Shown piece after piece: positions 1 through 9,167 of a stretch of 64,000 nt of DNA (within the stretch, counting starts at the first letter, position 1; each line of letters opens with the position of its first letter). The stretch covers positions 7,215,001-7,279,000 of the forward strand of contig NZ_CP129212.1 of assembly GCF_030413175.1 (NCBI RefSeq), read 5' to 3'. The notes beneath the pieces were generated by a model that saw only the letters and a list, made by a program, of their open reading frames with translations, searched no databases and had not been told where the DNA came from. The position numbers and the translations under genes are program-made. This DNA comes from Bradyrhizobium roseum (GTDB lineage Bacteria; Pseudomonadota; Alphaproteobacteria; Rhizobiales; Xanthobacteraceae).

Positions 1-182
1 ATGTCGGCGGCAAAACATCTGAACCGTCATTCACCTCGAGGGCCACCTTCTTCGCCGACATTGACATTCTGTTAATGACGATCAAGCCCGATATCCCTGA
101 AAACGGCGACTTCTAGCGTTGTCCCGGTTTTTCGTGGTTCCACTTAACCAATGCTACAATCGACTTTGCCAAGCTCCACGGC

Positions 183-1961
183 ATGCATAGTTCGAAAAAG
201 CACGACTTTCAGGCGGCTGCGCCCCAGATTTGCAACGAAAGCAATCTTGAATCTGAATTGAGCATCCTGCGCGATGTCTTCAGGCTGCTTCCGGCCGGCG
301 TTACGGTTCAGGACGAGCACGGCGAGTTCGTGTTGATGAACGATGCCGCAACGGCCCTGCTGGGGACCGCCGTTGCGGTCCCGTCGGCCTCGCAACCCGG
401 TGATCGCCGCGATGCCTACCTCGAACTGCTGCGCAGCGGCCGACCCGCCGTGCTGGAGGAAGCGATTACCCGCGGCTCGTCCAAGCAGGTGTTTCTCACC
501 TCGCACCGGCCGGTCCAGGTCGCCGGACGCAATTTGCTGATTTCGAGCTCGACCGACATCACCGAACAGAAGTCGTTCGAAGACCATCTGTTTCGCTCCG
601 CCTATTACGACGAACTCACCGGCCTGCCGACGCGGCGCGTGATCGAACATCGCGTCAACAGCCTGCTGAAGTACGACAACGGCCAAGGTCGCTTCGCGCT
701 GGCGTTTCTCGACATCGACAATTTCAAGCACATCAACGACTATTACGGACACCCGGTCGGCGACAAGCTGCTGGTGGAGATGTCCAAGCGGCTTGGCCTC
801 GACCTGCGCGACTCCGACATCCTGTCGCGGATCAGCGGTGACGAATTCGTGCTGCTGCTCAACCCGATCCAGAACGACGCCGAGGTCGAGGAATATATCG
901 ATTTCATCCTGCAGCGGCTGAAGGCGCCGTTCTTCATCGACGGATCCGAGATATTCGCCTCGACCTCGATCGGCGTCAGCCTGTATCCCGAGCATGGCCG
1001 CAGCTACGAGGTGCTGCGCCAGAACGCCGACATCGCGATGTACCGCGTCAAGAACGCCAGCAAGGGCGCCGCGGCGTTCTTCAATGCCAGCATGGAGCGC
1101 GAGGCGCTGGCGCGGATGAAGATCGAGCAGTCGCTGCGGCAGGCGATCCTGGAGAAGCGCTTCTGCTGCGCCTTCCAGCCCAAGGTCGACATCCGCACCC
1201 AGGAGGTGAAGGGTGTGGAAGCGCTGGTGCGCCTGCGCGACGACGAGGGCGTGATCCAGGCCCCGAGCACCTTCATCAACCTGGCCACCGAACTCGGTCT
1301 GATCGACGAGCTGACCCATCTGGTGCTCGCGGAGATCGTCAAGTCGATCGACCTGATCGACGAGACGTTCGGTCCCGAAACCACGATCAGCATCAACGTC
1401 GCGGCCACGCAGGCCGGCAATCCAAAATTCATGCGGCCATTTGCCGAGGCGCTTGAAGCCACCGGATTTCCAAAGCGCTTCATGATCGAAGTGACGGAAG
1501 ACGCCTTCGTCACCAAGACGCATTTCCAGGACGAGATCCTGCCGATCTTCCGCAAACTCGGCGTCAAGATCTCGATCGACGATTTCGGCATCGGCTATTC
1601 ATCGCTGTCGGCGCTGGCCGACATAACTGCCGACGAGATCAAGATCGACCGCTCCTTCATCACCGACATTCACAAGCGGCCGCGCAGCCAGGGCATCCTG
1701 CGGGCGATCGAGTCCCTGAGCGAGGCGCTCGGCATGACGGTGATCGCCGAAGGCCTCGAAAGCTTCGAGGAACTGGCCTACCTGCAGGCCGCGACCAAGA
1801 TCCGTTACGCCCAGGGCTACTACTTCTCCAAGCCGATCTTCCTGGAAGACCTCAAGCTGGCGACGGCCCCGCGCGCCAGCGAAGCGCGCGCCAGCCTGGC
1901 GAGCAGGCTGGCAGAGGAAAGCCGCCCGGCCTATTCGCGCGTCAGCGGCTATCGTCGTTGA
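183..1961 (+). CDS. PAS-GGDEF-EAL cyclic-di-GMP signalling protein
   Basis: 592-aa soluble protein. A PAS-like sensor (about residues 25-130) is followed by a diguanylate cyclase domain and an EAL phosphodiesterase domain. The GGDEF signature reads SGDEF at residues 218-222, and an RxxD inhibitory-site motif (RDSD) lies five residues before it. The EAL motif (EALVRL) is at residues 346-351 and the later DDFG-IGYSS segment is intact, so phosphodiesterase activity looks likely. The G-to-S change leaves cyclase activity uncertain. No transmembrane segment is evident. It is a single gene with no functional link to the nif island. Domain calls are from motifs; the direction of c-di-GMP turnover is inference. 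Confidence 0.9.
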   Translation: MHSSKKHDFQAAAPQICNESNLESELSILRDVFRLLPAGVTVQDEHGEFVLMNDAATALLGTAVAVPSASQPGDRRDAYLELLRSGRPAVLEEAITRGSSKQVFLTSHRPVQVAGRNLLISSSTDITEQKSFEDHLFRSAYYDELTGLPTRRVIEHRVNSLLKYDNGQGRFALAFLDIDNFKHINDYYGHPVGDKLLVEMSKRLGLDLRDSDILSRISGDEFVLLLNPIQNDAEVEEYIDFILQRLKAPFFIDGSEIFASTSIGVSLYPEHGRSYEVLRQNADIAMYRVKNASKGAAAFFNASMEREALARMKIEQSLRQAILEKRFCCAFQPKVDIRTQEVKGVEALVRLRDDEGVIQAPSTFINLATELGLIDELTHLVLAEIVKSIDLIDETFGPETTISINVAATQAGNPKFMRPFAEALEATGFPKRFMIEVTEDAFVTKTHFQDEILPIFRKLGVKISIDDFGIGYSSLSALADITADEIKIDRSFITDIHKRPRSQGILRAIESLSEALGMTVIAEGLESFEELAYLQAATKIRYAQGYYFSKPIFLEDLKLATAPRASEARASLASRLAEESRPAYSRVSGYRR

Positions 1962-2093
1962 GACCAACGGGCACGATTCGGCCGCGCCGTCGTGCAGGGG
2001 GTAATGGCGAGCCAGCCATCAGGCCGTAGCTTATGACGTTCGCGATGCCGCGCTCGCAACCCGAACTCTGACGAAAAGCGCGGGGCTACCCGT

Positions 2094-4007
2094 TCAGCGC
2101 AAGGCGGTTGCCGGTCGTGCGGTTGGCGGCGGTGACAGCCTTACCTGACGCCGCTCCAGCGCCCCGGCGCCGAGGATCGCCTGGATCGCCGAACTTTCCC
2201 CCGCCTCCAATGCCGTGATCGCTTCTTTGGCCCAGCCGTAGGACGCTTCGAAGATTTCGGTGTGACGGTCGAAATCCGTCACGTCGACGCCGTCCGGCGA
2301 CGGCGGCCGCATCACCATGTCGAACGGCCCGACCGGCAGCGTATCGTAGCGCTGGTGCGCCACGAGACTCCGCCACAACACGTTCACGGCGCTTGGCGCC
2401 GCCGGCAGCAGCTTCTTGCGGAACGGCGTCAGCATCGCGGCGATCAGTTCGAACCGTCCCGGCAACGCGGCATAATCGACATCGAACATCTCGGCCGCCG
2501 GCTCGCCGAAATGCACGACCAGATTGGGACCGCTCTTGAGCTGATGCATCGAGGTCAGCGGCACATTGTCGATCAGGCAGCCGTCGACCAGCATCGCCCC
2601 CTCCGGCGTGTAGAACGGCGGCAGCAGGCCAGGGATCGCGCTCGATGCGCGCACCGCCTGCCACAGCAGTCCGGTGCGGATCAGTTCGAGATTGTGGGTC
2701 GAAAGATTGGTCGCGACCGCTGCAAACGGCCGCCAGCAATCCTCGATCCGGCATTCGGCGCCGTACTGATGGGCAAGCGCGCGATCGAACGATTTGTGAT
2801 CCAGCAGCGAATAGCGCGGCCAGGTTGGCCGCCGGAAGCTTCGGGCCTTGACGAAGATTTCGTGTGTGCCCTGCTCGAGATGCTCGGCCTCGAGGTTCTT
2901 GGCAAACCCGGCCGCCATGGCGGAGCCGACGCTGGTGCCGACGAAGATATCGAACTGCACGCCGCGTTCGCGAAACGCCTTGTAGATTCCGACATGCGCG
3001 GTGCCAAAACTCCCGCCGCCGGCGGCGACGAAGCCGATTGCCCGGCCGCACAGGAAGCGGACCAGGCTGTCGATATCGATCTGGTCTTCGAGGGCGACGT
3101 GGTGATGCATGAAGGCCGGCAGCCGCGCCAGCCAGGCCGCGGTGCCGGAGACTTCGCCGCTGCGACGGTCGTGAATGCGGACGAGGCGCCGGGCCGAAAC
3201 GGAATGAACTTCGCAGGCAAAGGACTCGATCTCCGTCAGCGCGGCGGCGGGCGCCTCGCCGAGGCACGCGAACACCACCATGTCGGCCTGCCGTATCGCC
3301 TTGCGCGTCCATGGCGAGGCGTCGCGGCCGCCGAGATACACCACCAGCGGCGCGGTATGTTCGAGCTTGTTGAGCCATTCGGTGACGTCGTGCGCATCGA
3401 GCGCGCGGCCGGGAAACATCGCCTGCAGGCGGTCGGCATCGACAATCTCGGCCTCGATTGCAGCCAGCCCTTCACGCATCCGGCGATCGAACGCGGCCGG
3501 CAGCGGCGCCACGCCGCCATCGATCAGCGCCACGGTGCGCGCCTTCGGTGACGCGGGGAACGGCGCGATGCGCGCGGTTTCCTTGGCGAAGCGCCGCGCC
3601 AGCGCAGCCAGCAGCGCCTCGACGATGGCGGGGGCTTCCTCGACGAGCTTCTGATACGCCGGACGCGTCAATGCCAGCACGCTGGTATCGCGAATCGCGA
3701 CGACGTCAGCCGTGCGCGGACCATTGGCGAAGAAGCCGATCTCGCCGACCAGCTCGCCGGCGCGGAGCTCGGCGATCGGCTCACTGTAGCCGGTCTTGCG
3801 CACCGCGAGCGCGCCGTGCAGCACCAGGAACACCGCATCCGACGGCCCGCCTTGCGCGACCAGCATTTGCCCGCGCACCAGATCCCGGCGGACCATGGCG
3901 TTGAGCACCCTCAGCCGCTGCTCGGCGCTGAGCGTTCGAAACAGCGCGAACTCCTCCAAGGCGGAGCTCCACGCAAGTCCCGAACTCGATCCACTCATTT
4001 GGTGCAC
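2094..4007 (-). CDS. Patatin-like phospholipase with cyclic-nucleotide-binding domain
   Basis: 637 aa. The N-terminal about 130 residues form a cNMP-binding (CAP_ED) domain. The C-terminal half is a patatin/NTE-type serine lipase. Visible lipase features are the glycine-rich oxyanion loop GGGSFG, the nucleophile elbow GTSVGS and a catalytic Asp in DGCLIDN (usually DGG or DGA). This layout matches bacterial neuropathy-target-esterase homologues such as RssA/YlbK fused to a regulatory domain. The likely role is hydrolysis of membrane phospholipids under nucleotide control, which is inferred from the family. It stands alone on the minus strand between unrelated genes. Confidence 0.88.
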   Translation of the reverse strand: MHQMSGSSSGLAWSSALEEFALFRTLSAEQRLRVLNAMVRRDLVRGQMLVAQGGPSDAVFLVLHGALAVRKTGYSEPIAELRAGELVGEIGFFANGPRTADVVAIRDTSVLALTRPAYQKLVEEAPAIVEALLAALARRFAKETARIAPFPASPKARTVALIDGGVAPLPAAFDRRMREGLAAIEAEIVDADRLQAMFPGRALDAHDVTEWLNKLEHTAPLVVYLGGRDASPWTRKAIRQADMVVFACLGEAPAAALTEIESFACEVHSVSARRLVRIHDRRSGEVSGTAAWLARLPAFMHHHVALEDQIDIDSLVRFLCGRAIGFVAAGGGSFGTAHVGIYKAFRERGVQFDIFVGTSVGSAMAAGFAKNLEAEHLEQGTHEIFVKARSFRRPTWPRYSLLDHKSFDRALAHQYGAECRIEDCWRPFAAVATNLSTHNLELIRTGLLWQAVRASSAIPGLLPPFYTPEGAMLVDGCLIDNVPLTSMHQLKSGPNLVVHFGEPAAEMFDVDYAALPGRFELIAAMLTPFRKKLLPAAPSAVNVLWRSLVAHQRYDTLPVGPFDMVMRPPSPDGVDVTDFDRHTEIFEASYGWAKEAITALEAGESSAIQAILGAGALERRQVRLSPPPTARPATALR

Positions 4008-4135
4008 CCGGTTGAAACCGCGTGACTTTAGCGTCCAGCCCTGTCAGCCGCGAGCGATATCACGGCCACTGCCGAGCGCACCGCAGCAATACCGCGCGGG
4101 CGCAGTGCAACATGAGCGGCGAATCGGGCCCGGCC

Positions 4136-5215
4136 TTAGGCCGCCCACCGGTTGCGATTCTTCTCGGCGAGAATTGGCCGGATCAGCCGGCCAAAGCGCT
4201 CGGCCTCCTCGTCATGCAGATAGCCGGACAGGCAGAACGAATGGCAGCCGGCATCGATGAACTGCTGCAGCGTATCGGCGCATTGGACGGGATTGCCGAC
4301 GACGGCGATGCCGGCGCCGGGACGGACTTTCGTAATGCCGGTCCACAGATGCGGCAGCAGCAGGTCGCCATGCTCGCGGGCCAGCTGCTGCACGCGCATG
4401 TTGGCTTCCGATTTGTTGTAAAGCGTCTTCATGTCCTGCTTCTGCCGCTCGGTCGCGTGGCGCACCAGTTGATCGGCGGCCTCCCAGGCGTCAGCCTCAT
4501 TCTCGCGGCAGATCACCTGCAGCCGCATGCCGAAGCCGATGTCGTCTTCGCGGCCATGCGCACGCGCCATCTGTCGGATCTCGGCGATGTTGGAGGCGAT
4601 CTTTTCCGGCAGGTCGCCCCAGAACAGATGGACGTCGGAATGTTTCGCCGACAATTCCCAGGCCTGGCGCGAGCCGCCGCCGAGATAGAATTTTGGGAAC
4701 GGCTGCTGATGCGGGCGCGGCCGGATGTGCGCGCCGGCCAATTTGTGAAACTTGCCTTCAAAATTCAGCGGGCCACGCGTCGTCCACAGCGCTTTCAGGA
4801 TCGAGACTTCCTCTTCCATCAATTCGTAGCGCTGCTCCTTCGGATAGCGCACGCCCTCGCCTTCGACCTCGCTCTCATTCTGGCCGGCGATCAGGTTGAT
4901 GCAGATGCGACCACCCGACATCTGGTCGAAGGTCGAGATCATCTTCGCCAGCAGCACCGGATTGATGTAGCCGGGCCTTGCCGCGATCAGCGGCTTGATC
5001 GATGACGACCGCGCCGCCATGAACGCGCCTGATATCCACGCCTCCCAGCATGTCGAGCCGACCGGAATCAAGAGATATTCAAAGCCGGCCGCTTCCGCCG
5101 CCTGCACCACCCGATCGCATAGTTCGGGCGAGCCCGGAATCTGCGCATCCACCAGGCCATAGGCGGTGGTGTCACCGTGCGTGGGCAGATACCAGCCGAA
5201 TTCGAGCGGACGCAT
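4136..5215 (-). CDS. LLM-class flavin-dependent oxidoreductase (alkanesulfonate monooxygenase-like)
   Basis: 359 aa from the ATG at 5215; upstream in-frame codons look non-homologous. The sequence begins MRPLEFGWYLPT and contains the luciferase-like (beta/alpha)8 features of SsuD/NtaA proteins, including a SGGRI-NLIAGQ segment and a C-terminal region that places the FMN-dependent active site. Family members desulfonate alkanesulfonates or oxidise related substrates using reduced FMN from a partner reductase. No ssuE or transporter gene is adjacent, so the substrate is unassigned. The gene is divergent from the YccF gene. Confidence 0.85.
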   Translation of the reverse strand: MRPLEFGWYLPTHGDTTAYGLVDAQIPGSPELCDRVVQAAEAAGFEYLLIPVGSTCWEAWISGAFMAARSSSIKPLIAARPGYINPVLLAKMISTFDQMSGGRICINLIAGQNESEVEGEGVRYPKEQRYELMEEEVSILKALWTTRGPLNFEGKFHKLAGAHIRPRPHQQPFPKFYLGGGSRQAWELSAKHSDVHLFWGDLPEKIASNIAEIRQMARAHGREDDIGFGMRLQVICRENEADAWEAADQLVRHATERQKQDMKTLYNKSEANMRVQQLAREHGDLLLPHLWTGITKVRPGAGIAVVGNPVQCADTLQQFIDAGCHSFCLSGYLHDEEAERFGRLIRPILAEKNRNRWAA

Positions 5216-5387
5216 AATAGCCTCTTCCGTTGCGCGCTTGCCGGCGCGTCTGTGCTTGACCGGCGTCAAAGCCGTCGGGTGGAAGCAGTCTAGCGTCCAA
5301 ACAGCGCGCCGCAATCGGGTTGAACCGCGGCGTCGGCGACACTATTTCGATCTCGTTCACGTGTGCGCCATGATGGAGATATCAGGA

Positions 5388-5795
5388 ATGTCCCCGGTCT
5401 CGTTGCTGCTCAATATCATCTGGATCGTGCTCGGCGGCGCGTGGATGGCGTTCGGCTGGCTGGTCGCCGCCGTCGTCATGGCGATCACGATCGTCGGCAT
5501 TCCCTGGGCGCGGGCGGCGTTCAACATCGCCGCCTATACCCTGTTCCCGTTCGGCTTCACCGCGGTCTCGCGCGACGCCTACACCGGCATGGAGGATATC
5601 GGCACCGGGCCGCTCGGGGTGATCGGCAACATCATCTGGCTGGTGCTCGCGGGATGGTGGCTGGCGCTCGGGCACCTGATCACGGCCGTATTGCTGGCCG
5701 TGACCATCATCGGCATTCCCTTTGCCTGGGCCCACCTCAAGCTTGCCGGGATCGCGCTGTGGCCGATCGGCAAGATCATCGTTCCGGCGACGTGA
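5388..5795 (+). CDS. YccF-domain inner-membrane protein
   Basis: 135-aa hydrophobic protein. The start at 5388 is chosen because GGAG lies 9 nt upstream and the family begins close to the first membrane segment (LLNIIWIVLGG). Two copies of the same motif are visible: NIIWxVLxGxW, followed by a long hydrophobic run and a GIPxAxA element. This is the internal repeat of the YccF (DUF307) family. It should have about four transmembrane segments. The molecular function is unknown. It is monocistronic and convergent with the uspA-like gene, 18 bp away. Confidence 0.82.
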   Translation: MSPVSLLLNIIWIVLGGAWMAFGWLVAAVVMAITIVGIPWARAAFNIAAYTLFPFGFTAVSRDAYTGMEDIGTGPLGVIGNIIWLVLAGWWLALGHLITAVLLAVTIIGIPFAWAHLKLAGIALWPIGKIIVPAT

Positions 5796-5813
5796 TGGTC
5801 GGATTGGCTCGAT

Positions 5814-6284
5814 TCAGGCCGCCGTTTCCGCCGGCTTCAGCCGTTCGAACTCGGCGTCGCTGATGTCGGTCTGGGCCACCAGCACGCTGCAGCGCAGCCG
5901 CTTGACCAGATAGCTGCCGATCGAGCCGAACCAGCGCGCCAGCGCCCCTTGCGGGCGATGGCCGACGACCACGAGATGGGCGCCGATTTCCTCGGCGACC
6001 TCGGCGATCTTCTGGCCGGCATCGCCGACCTCGAGCCGCGCGGTCGGCGTGAAGCCCAACGCCTTCAGCCGCTCGGTGCCCTCGTTCAGGATGGCCTTGT
6101 AGTCCTCGGTCTGCAGCTCGATCGGGATCGTGAGCCCGGCCTCCGGCGTCATGATCGAGGAAACCTCGACGACGGCAAGCAGAAACACCTCGGAACGGCA
6201 AAGTTGTGCGAGCTTTGCGCCCTCCCGCAAGGCGCGCCGCCCCTCCACCGAACCATCATAGGCGAGAAGAACCTTCTTATACAT
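5814..6284 (-). CDS. Universal stress protein (UspA family)
   Basis: 156-aa single Usp domain starting MYKKVLLAYDGS. The canonical beta1 strand with Asp is followed by the phosphate-binding region near the C-terminus (VVVGHRPQG ... FGSIGSYL ... VLVA). This fits an ATP-binding Usp. Such proteins accumulate under stress or growth arrest, and the specific role here is unknown. An upstream gap of about 170 bp separates it from the divergent tRNA gene. Confidence 0.88.
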   Translation of the reverse strand: MYKKVLLAYDGSVEGRRALREGAKLAQLCRSEVFLLAVVEVSSIMTPEAGLTIPIELQTEDYKAILNEGTERLKALGFTPTARLEVGDAGQKIAEVAEEIGAHLVVVGHRPQGALARWFGSIGSYLVKRLRCSVLVAQTDISDAEFERLKPAETAA

Positions 6285-6455
6285 CGGACGTCCCCATCGA
6301 TGGCGAGAAGATTAATGTGCCAAGAGTACCACCAATTGACGGGAATGGAGGGGAATTTTGTGTCCGGAACGGACTTCGTTGGTCGGCCTCCGCCTTCCTG
6401 GCCCCGAGAAGGGCCGTTGCCCCTGCCCGGCCAATCGGCTAAATGAGGCGGGCAA

Positions 6456-6532
6456 GCACCCGTAGCTCAGCTGGATAGAGCGTTGCCCTCCGAAGGCAAA
6501 GGTCACACGTTCGAATCGTGTCGGGTGCGCCA
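6456..6532 (+). tRNA. tRNA-Arg (anticodon CCG)
   Basis: A 77-nt cloverleaf can be folded by eye. The acceptor stem GCACCCG pairs with CGGGTGC, and the D arm is GCTC...GAGC. The anticodon stem TTGCC/GGCAA encloses loop CTCCGAA, giving anticodon CCG (codon CGG). The T arm is ACACG-TTCGAAT-CGTGT, and the CCA end is encoded at 6530-6532. Confidence 0.97.
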
Positions 6533-7112
6533 TTCTGCGATTTTTCATGAAGGCGTTGCCGGCGACCCGCAAGCGCCGAGGGATCGTCTGGTCGAATCAA
6601 TCGCAAGGCAAGGGCATCCGTCTGCATCGGCGGGACAGGGCTTGCCATCGCCACCGGCCACCGCATCGACGACCAGATCGCCGCGCTGCATCTGCATCAA
6701 ACCCCGGGACCGATTCGATCCACGTCAACGCGTCGCGCTCGCGATCAAGGTCAAGGGCGGCGCCCTGCTGCGCCACCCGTCGTCACATCACCCGCTAGCG
6801 CGGGCCGGCAACCACGATTGGCAGCTCGCGCGGCGGCCATACGGGCCGCCGCTGCCGCATCGTCTTCATCCTCTCGGCTGGCGCCGCTGGCGGCTTTCTC
6901 CATCTGTGACGCGTTGCAGATGGAGCGCGAGGGGTCGGGAAGAAATCCGATGGGCCTGCAAGCGATCCTCATGATCGAGAGCATCAGTACCTGCGGTCTT
7001 GGCATTCGTCTTGCTGGAGTGACGGTGAAACCTCCTCATGCATTCGGCGTGTCGGAGTTGCATCATCATTTGCGCGAAGCCCGACAAGGCAAGGCGATCG
7101 GCAGAGCAAGTC
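6533..7112. other. Non-coding stretch after tRNA-Arg
   Basis: About 580 bp with no convincing gene; reading frames here have no start context or recognisable motif. The only notable structure is a strong hairpin at 6830-6852 (9-bp stem GCGGCGGCC with a 5-nt loop). No integrase, att-like repeat of the tRNA 3' end, or IS remnant was seen. Confidence 0.5.
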
Positions 7113-7865
7113 ATGACGGATATGGCGGAACTGAAGAAGAGGAAAGTGCCGCTCAATCTGGCGATCGTGCACGTCGACCCGGACGCCTTTATCGCGAATT
7201 TCATGGGCTGGCTGGAAATCACCGCCTTCATCACGGCGCAGCGGGCCGGCGAAGCTCCCGCCCTTGCCGGCGCCGAGATCCCAGCACTGTCGCCGCAACA
7301 GTTGCGAAAGGGCGGCGTGCATGATGTCGGCAACGACGCCATCGTTGCCTTCTGCATGACGGCCGCGATGAAGGCGGACAAGGCGGCAGTGGACAAGGTG
7401 GAAGGCGCCCTGGTGGATAGCATGGGGAAGGAATTCCCCGGCTCGTTCGGCCTGTGGCATTTCAAGGCCCAGATCGATGCGCCGGTCACACTCGATGACT
7501 TCGTGGGTCAGGCCGGCAAGAAAATGCTGCTGGGCGATATTCCCCCGCCGCCGCTGCGCGCCAAGGAGAACTGGAATACAGGGTTGCGCTTCTTCGAGAA
7601 GGCGCGCAAATCCAATTTCGTCCACGAGATCATGTACCCGCTGGCCAACTGGACGCGGGTCCGCTGGACCGAAACCCTGGAGAAGGGCGTCGCCTTCCTC
7701 CAGCACATCGAAGACAATGTCCCGGTCCTGCGCGCGGTGCTGGACGACCCGCGCAACGATCAGCCCTTCATCGCCAATGCACTGCTCAACCTGGCCCCCG
7801 CAGTGGATATGGAGTTGACCGAGGAATATCAGGGATTTCTGCGGTCCCTGGCACGCCGGAATTAG
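7113..7865 (+). CDS. Hypothetical protein
   Basis: 250-aa protein that I do not recognise. The ATG at 7113 is chosen because the coding-like sequence (MTDMAELKKRKVPLNL) begins there; the ribosome-binding site is weak. It is soluble, with no signal peptide and no obvious catalytic motif. It ends 28 bp before a ygfZ-like gene on the same strand, so co-transcription is likely. The base composition resembles its neighbours. Confidence 0.6.
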   Translation: MTDMAELKKRKVPLNLAIVHVDPDAFIANFMGWLEITAFITAQRAGEAPALAGAEIPALSPQQLRKGGVHDVGNDAIVAFCMTAAMKADKAAVDKVEGALVDSMGKEFPGSFGLWHFKAQIDAPVTLDDFVGQAGKKMLLGDIPPPPLRAKENWNTGLRFFEKARKSNFVHEIMYPLANWTRVRWTETLEKGVAFLQHIEDNVPVLRAVLDDPRNDQPFIANALLNLAPAVDMELTEEYQGFLRSLARRN

Positions 7866-7893
7866 CATCCCCGCGAGGGCAGATGAGGCGATC

Positions 7894-8799
7894 ATGACCC
7901 ATTCCCTGAATGTTGCCGTCTTGCCCGATCGCCGCGTCGTGGCCATCGGCGGGGCAGACCGCGTCAAGTTTCTGCAAGGGCTGATGACCAACGATATCCG
8001 GCGGCTGGCCGCCGACCGGGCGCTTTATGGCGGCTTTCTCACGGGACAGGGCAAGTTGCTCTATGACGCCTTCGCGATTGCAGATGGCGAGCGCATCCTG
8101 ATCGACATCGCCGCCAATCTTGCCGGGGATCTCGTCAAACGCCTGATCAGCTTCAAGCTGCGCGCGGCGGTGGAGATCGGCGAGACGGCGCCCGCGCTTG
8201 CCGTGGCGGCGGCGTGGGGGCCCGGCGCCGCCACGAAACTCGAACTGGAATCAACCGAGGGCGCCGCGGGCAACCGCACCTTTGCCGAGCCCCATCATGC
8301 GTTCGTCGATCCGCGGATCGCAGACTTGGGGGTAAGGCTGATTTATCCGGCGGATTTTGCGATGGCGACAAAGCTCACTCCCTTTGGCTTCGTCGCGGCT
8401 ACGGTGGCAGACTATACCGCGCACCGGCTGTCACTCGGCATCGCCGATACCGCCGAGATCGGCGGCGAGGTCTGCTATCCGCTGGAGGCCAATTTCGAAA
8501 TGCTTCACGGGGTCGACTTCAAGAAGGGTTGTTACGTCGGTCAGGAGTTGACCGCCCGCATGAAGTTCCGGGGCATCCAGCGCAAGCGCATCTTGCCGGT
8601 CAGCGGCGCAGCCGCGTTGCCGGAAGCCGGTACATCGGTGACGAGCGATGGAACCGAACTTGGACCGCTGATCGCCGCCTCCGGAACGCAGGGTCTGGCC
8701 CTGTTGCGCCTCGATCGTCTGGACGACAAGAAAGAGGGAGCGATCCGCGCCCGGGACGTGCAGCTCAGTATCGGTTGGCCGAACTGGCTTCCCCGCTAG
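7894..8799 (+). CDS. ygfZ: YgfZ/GcvT-domain folate-binding protein (Fe-S maintenance)
   Basis: 301 aa. The YgfZ signature is visible as KGCYVGQE, followed by a basic stretch. The N-terminus is GcvT-like with VKFLQGLMTND. Family members (E. coli YgfZ, mitochondrial IBA57) bind folate and support assembly or repair of particular Fe-S enzymes. The start has GAGG/GGCAG-type sequence upstream. The 3' end overlaps a convergent monooxygenase gene by 4 bp. Confidence 0.88.
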   Translation: MTHSLNVAVLPDRRVVAIGGADRVKFLQGLMTNDIRRLAADRALYGGFLTGQGKLLYDAFAIADGERILIDIAANLAGDLVKRLISFKLRAAVEIGETAPALAVAAAWGPGAATKLELESTEGAAGNRTFAEPHHAFVDPRIADLGVRLIYPADFAMATKLTPFGFVAATVADYTAHRLSLGIADTAEIGGEVCYPLEANFEMLHGVDFKKGCYVGQELTARMKFRGIQRKRILPVSGAAALPEAGTSVTSDGTELGPLIAASGTQGLALLRLDRLDDKKEGAIRARDVQLSIGWPNWLPR

Positions 8800-9146
8800 A
8801 AAACCGCGGCAACACTCACGTTGCCGGCCGCTGCCTTGCCGGCCGTTTGGCGCACGTCGAAACCTTCGAATTGAGGAGGCCCCAGATACAGCGGCTTGGT
8901 GTTGCCGGCCCGTTGGTGCGCGGCCCGGAACGCCTCTGATTTCGTCCACGCTTCAAAAGCGTCGCGGCTCTGCCACACCGTGTGGGAGGCATAGAGCGTA
9001 TGATCCTCGGCCTCCGGACCTCGGAGCAAATGAAATTCGACGAAGCCCGGCACCTTTTCGAGATGACTGTCGCGGGAAAGCCAGACCTGTTCGAAGTCCG
9101 CTTCGGATCCTTTTGCCACACGGAAACGATTCATCGCAATAAACAT
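8796..9146 (-). CDS. Antibiotic-biosynthesis-monooxygenase (ABM) fold protein, HmoA/IsdG-like
   Basis: 116 aa beginning MFIAMNRFRVAKG, with the paired residues of the ABM fold: FEQVWLSR, then PGFVEFHLLRG and HTVWQSRDAFEAWTKSEAF. This resembles HmoA-type haem-degrading monooxygenases and related small quinol monooxygenases. The true substrate cannot be told from sequence. It lies just downstream of modD on the same strand (21 bp), so it may be co-transcribed. Confidence 0.75.
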   Translation of the reverse strand: MFIAMNRFRVAKGSEADFEQVWLSRDSHLEKVPGFVEFHLLRGPEAEDHTLYASHTVWQSRDAFEAWTKSEAFRAAHQRAGNTKPLYLGPPQFEGFDVRQTAGKAAAGNVSVAAVF

Positions 9147-9167
9147 TGGCCTACCTCGAATACAGCT

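Noticed and set aside
1..182. Possible gene fragment at the left window edge
   Set aside because: No frame gives a convincing protein in this short stretch.
5166..5387. Longer N-terminus for the YccF gene
   Set aside because: The extra 74 residues overlap the divergent oxidoreductase start and are not hydrophobic or homologous. The start at 5388 has a good ribosome-binding site.
6439..6666. A minus-strand 75-aa frame across the tRNA gene (contains DTIRTCDLC)
   Set aside because: This peptide is the well-known artefact of translating a tRNA gene antisense.
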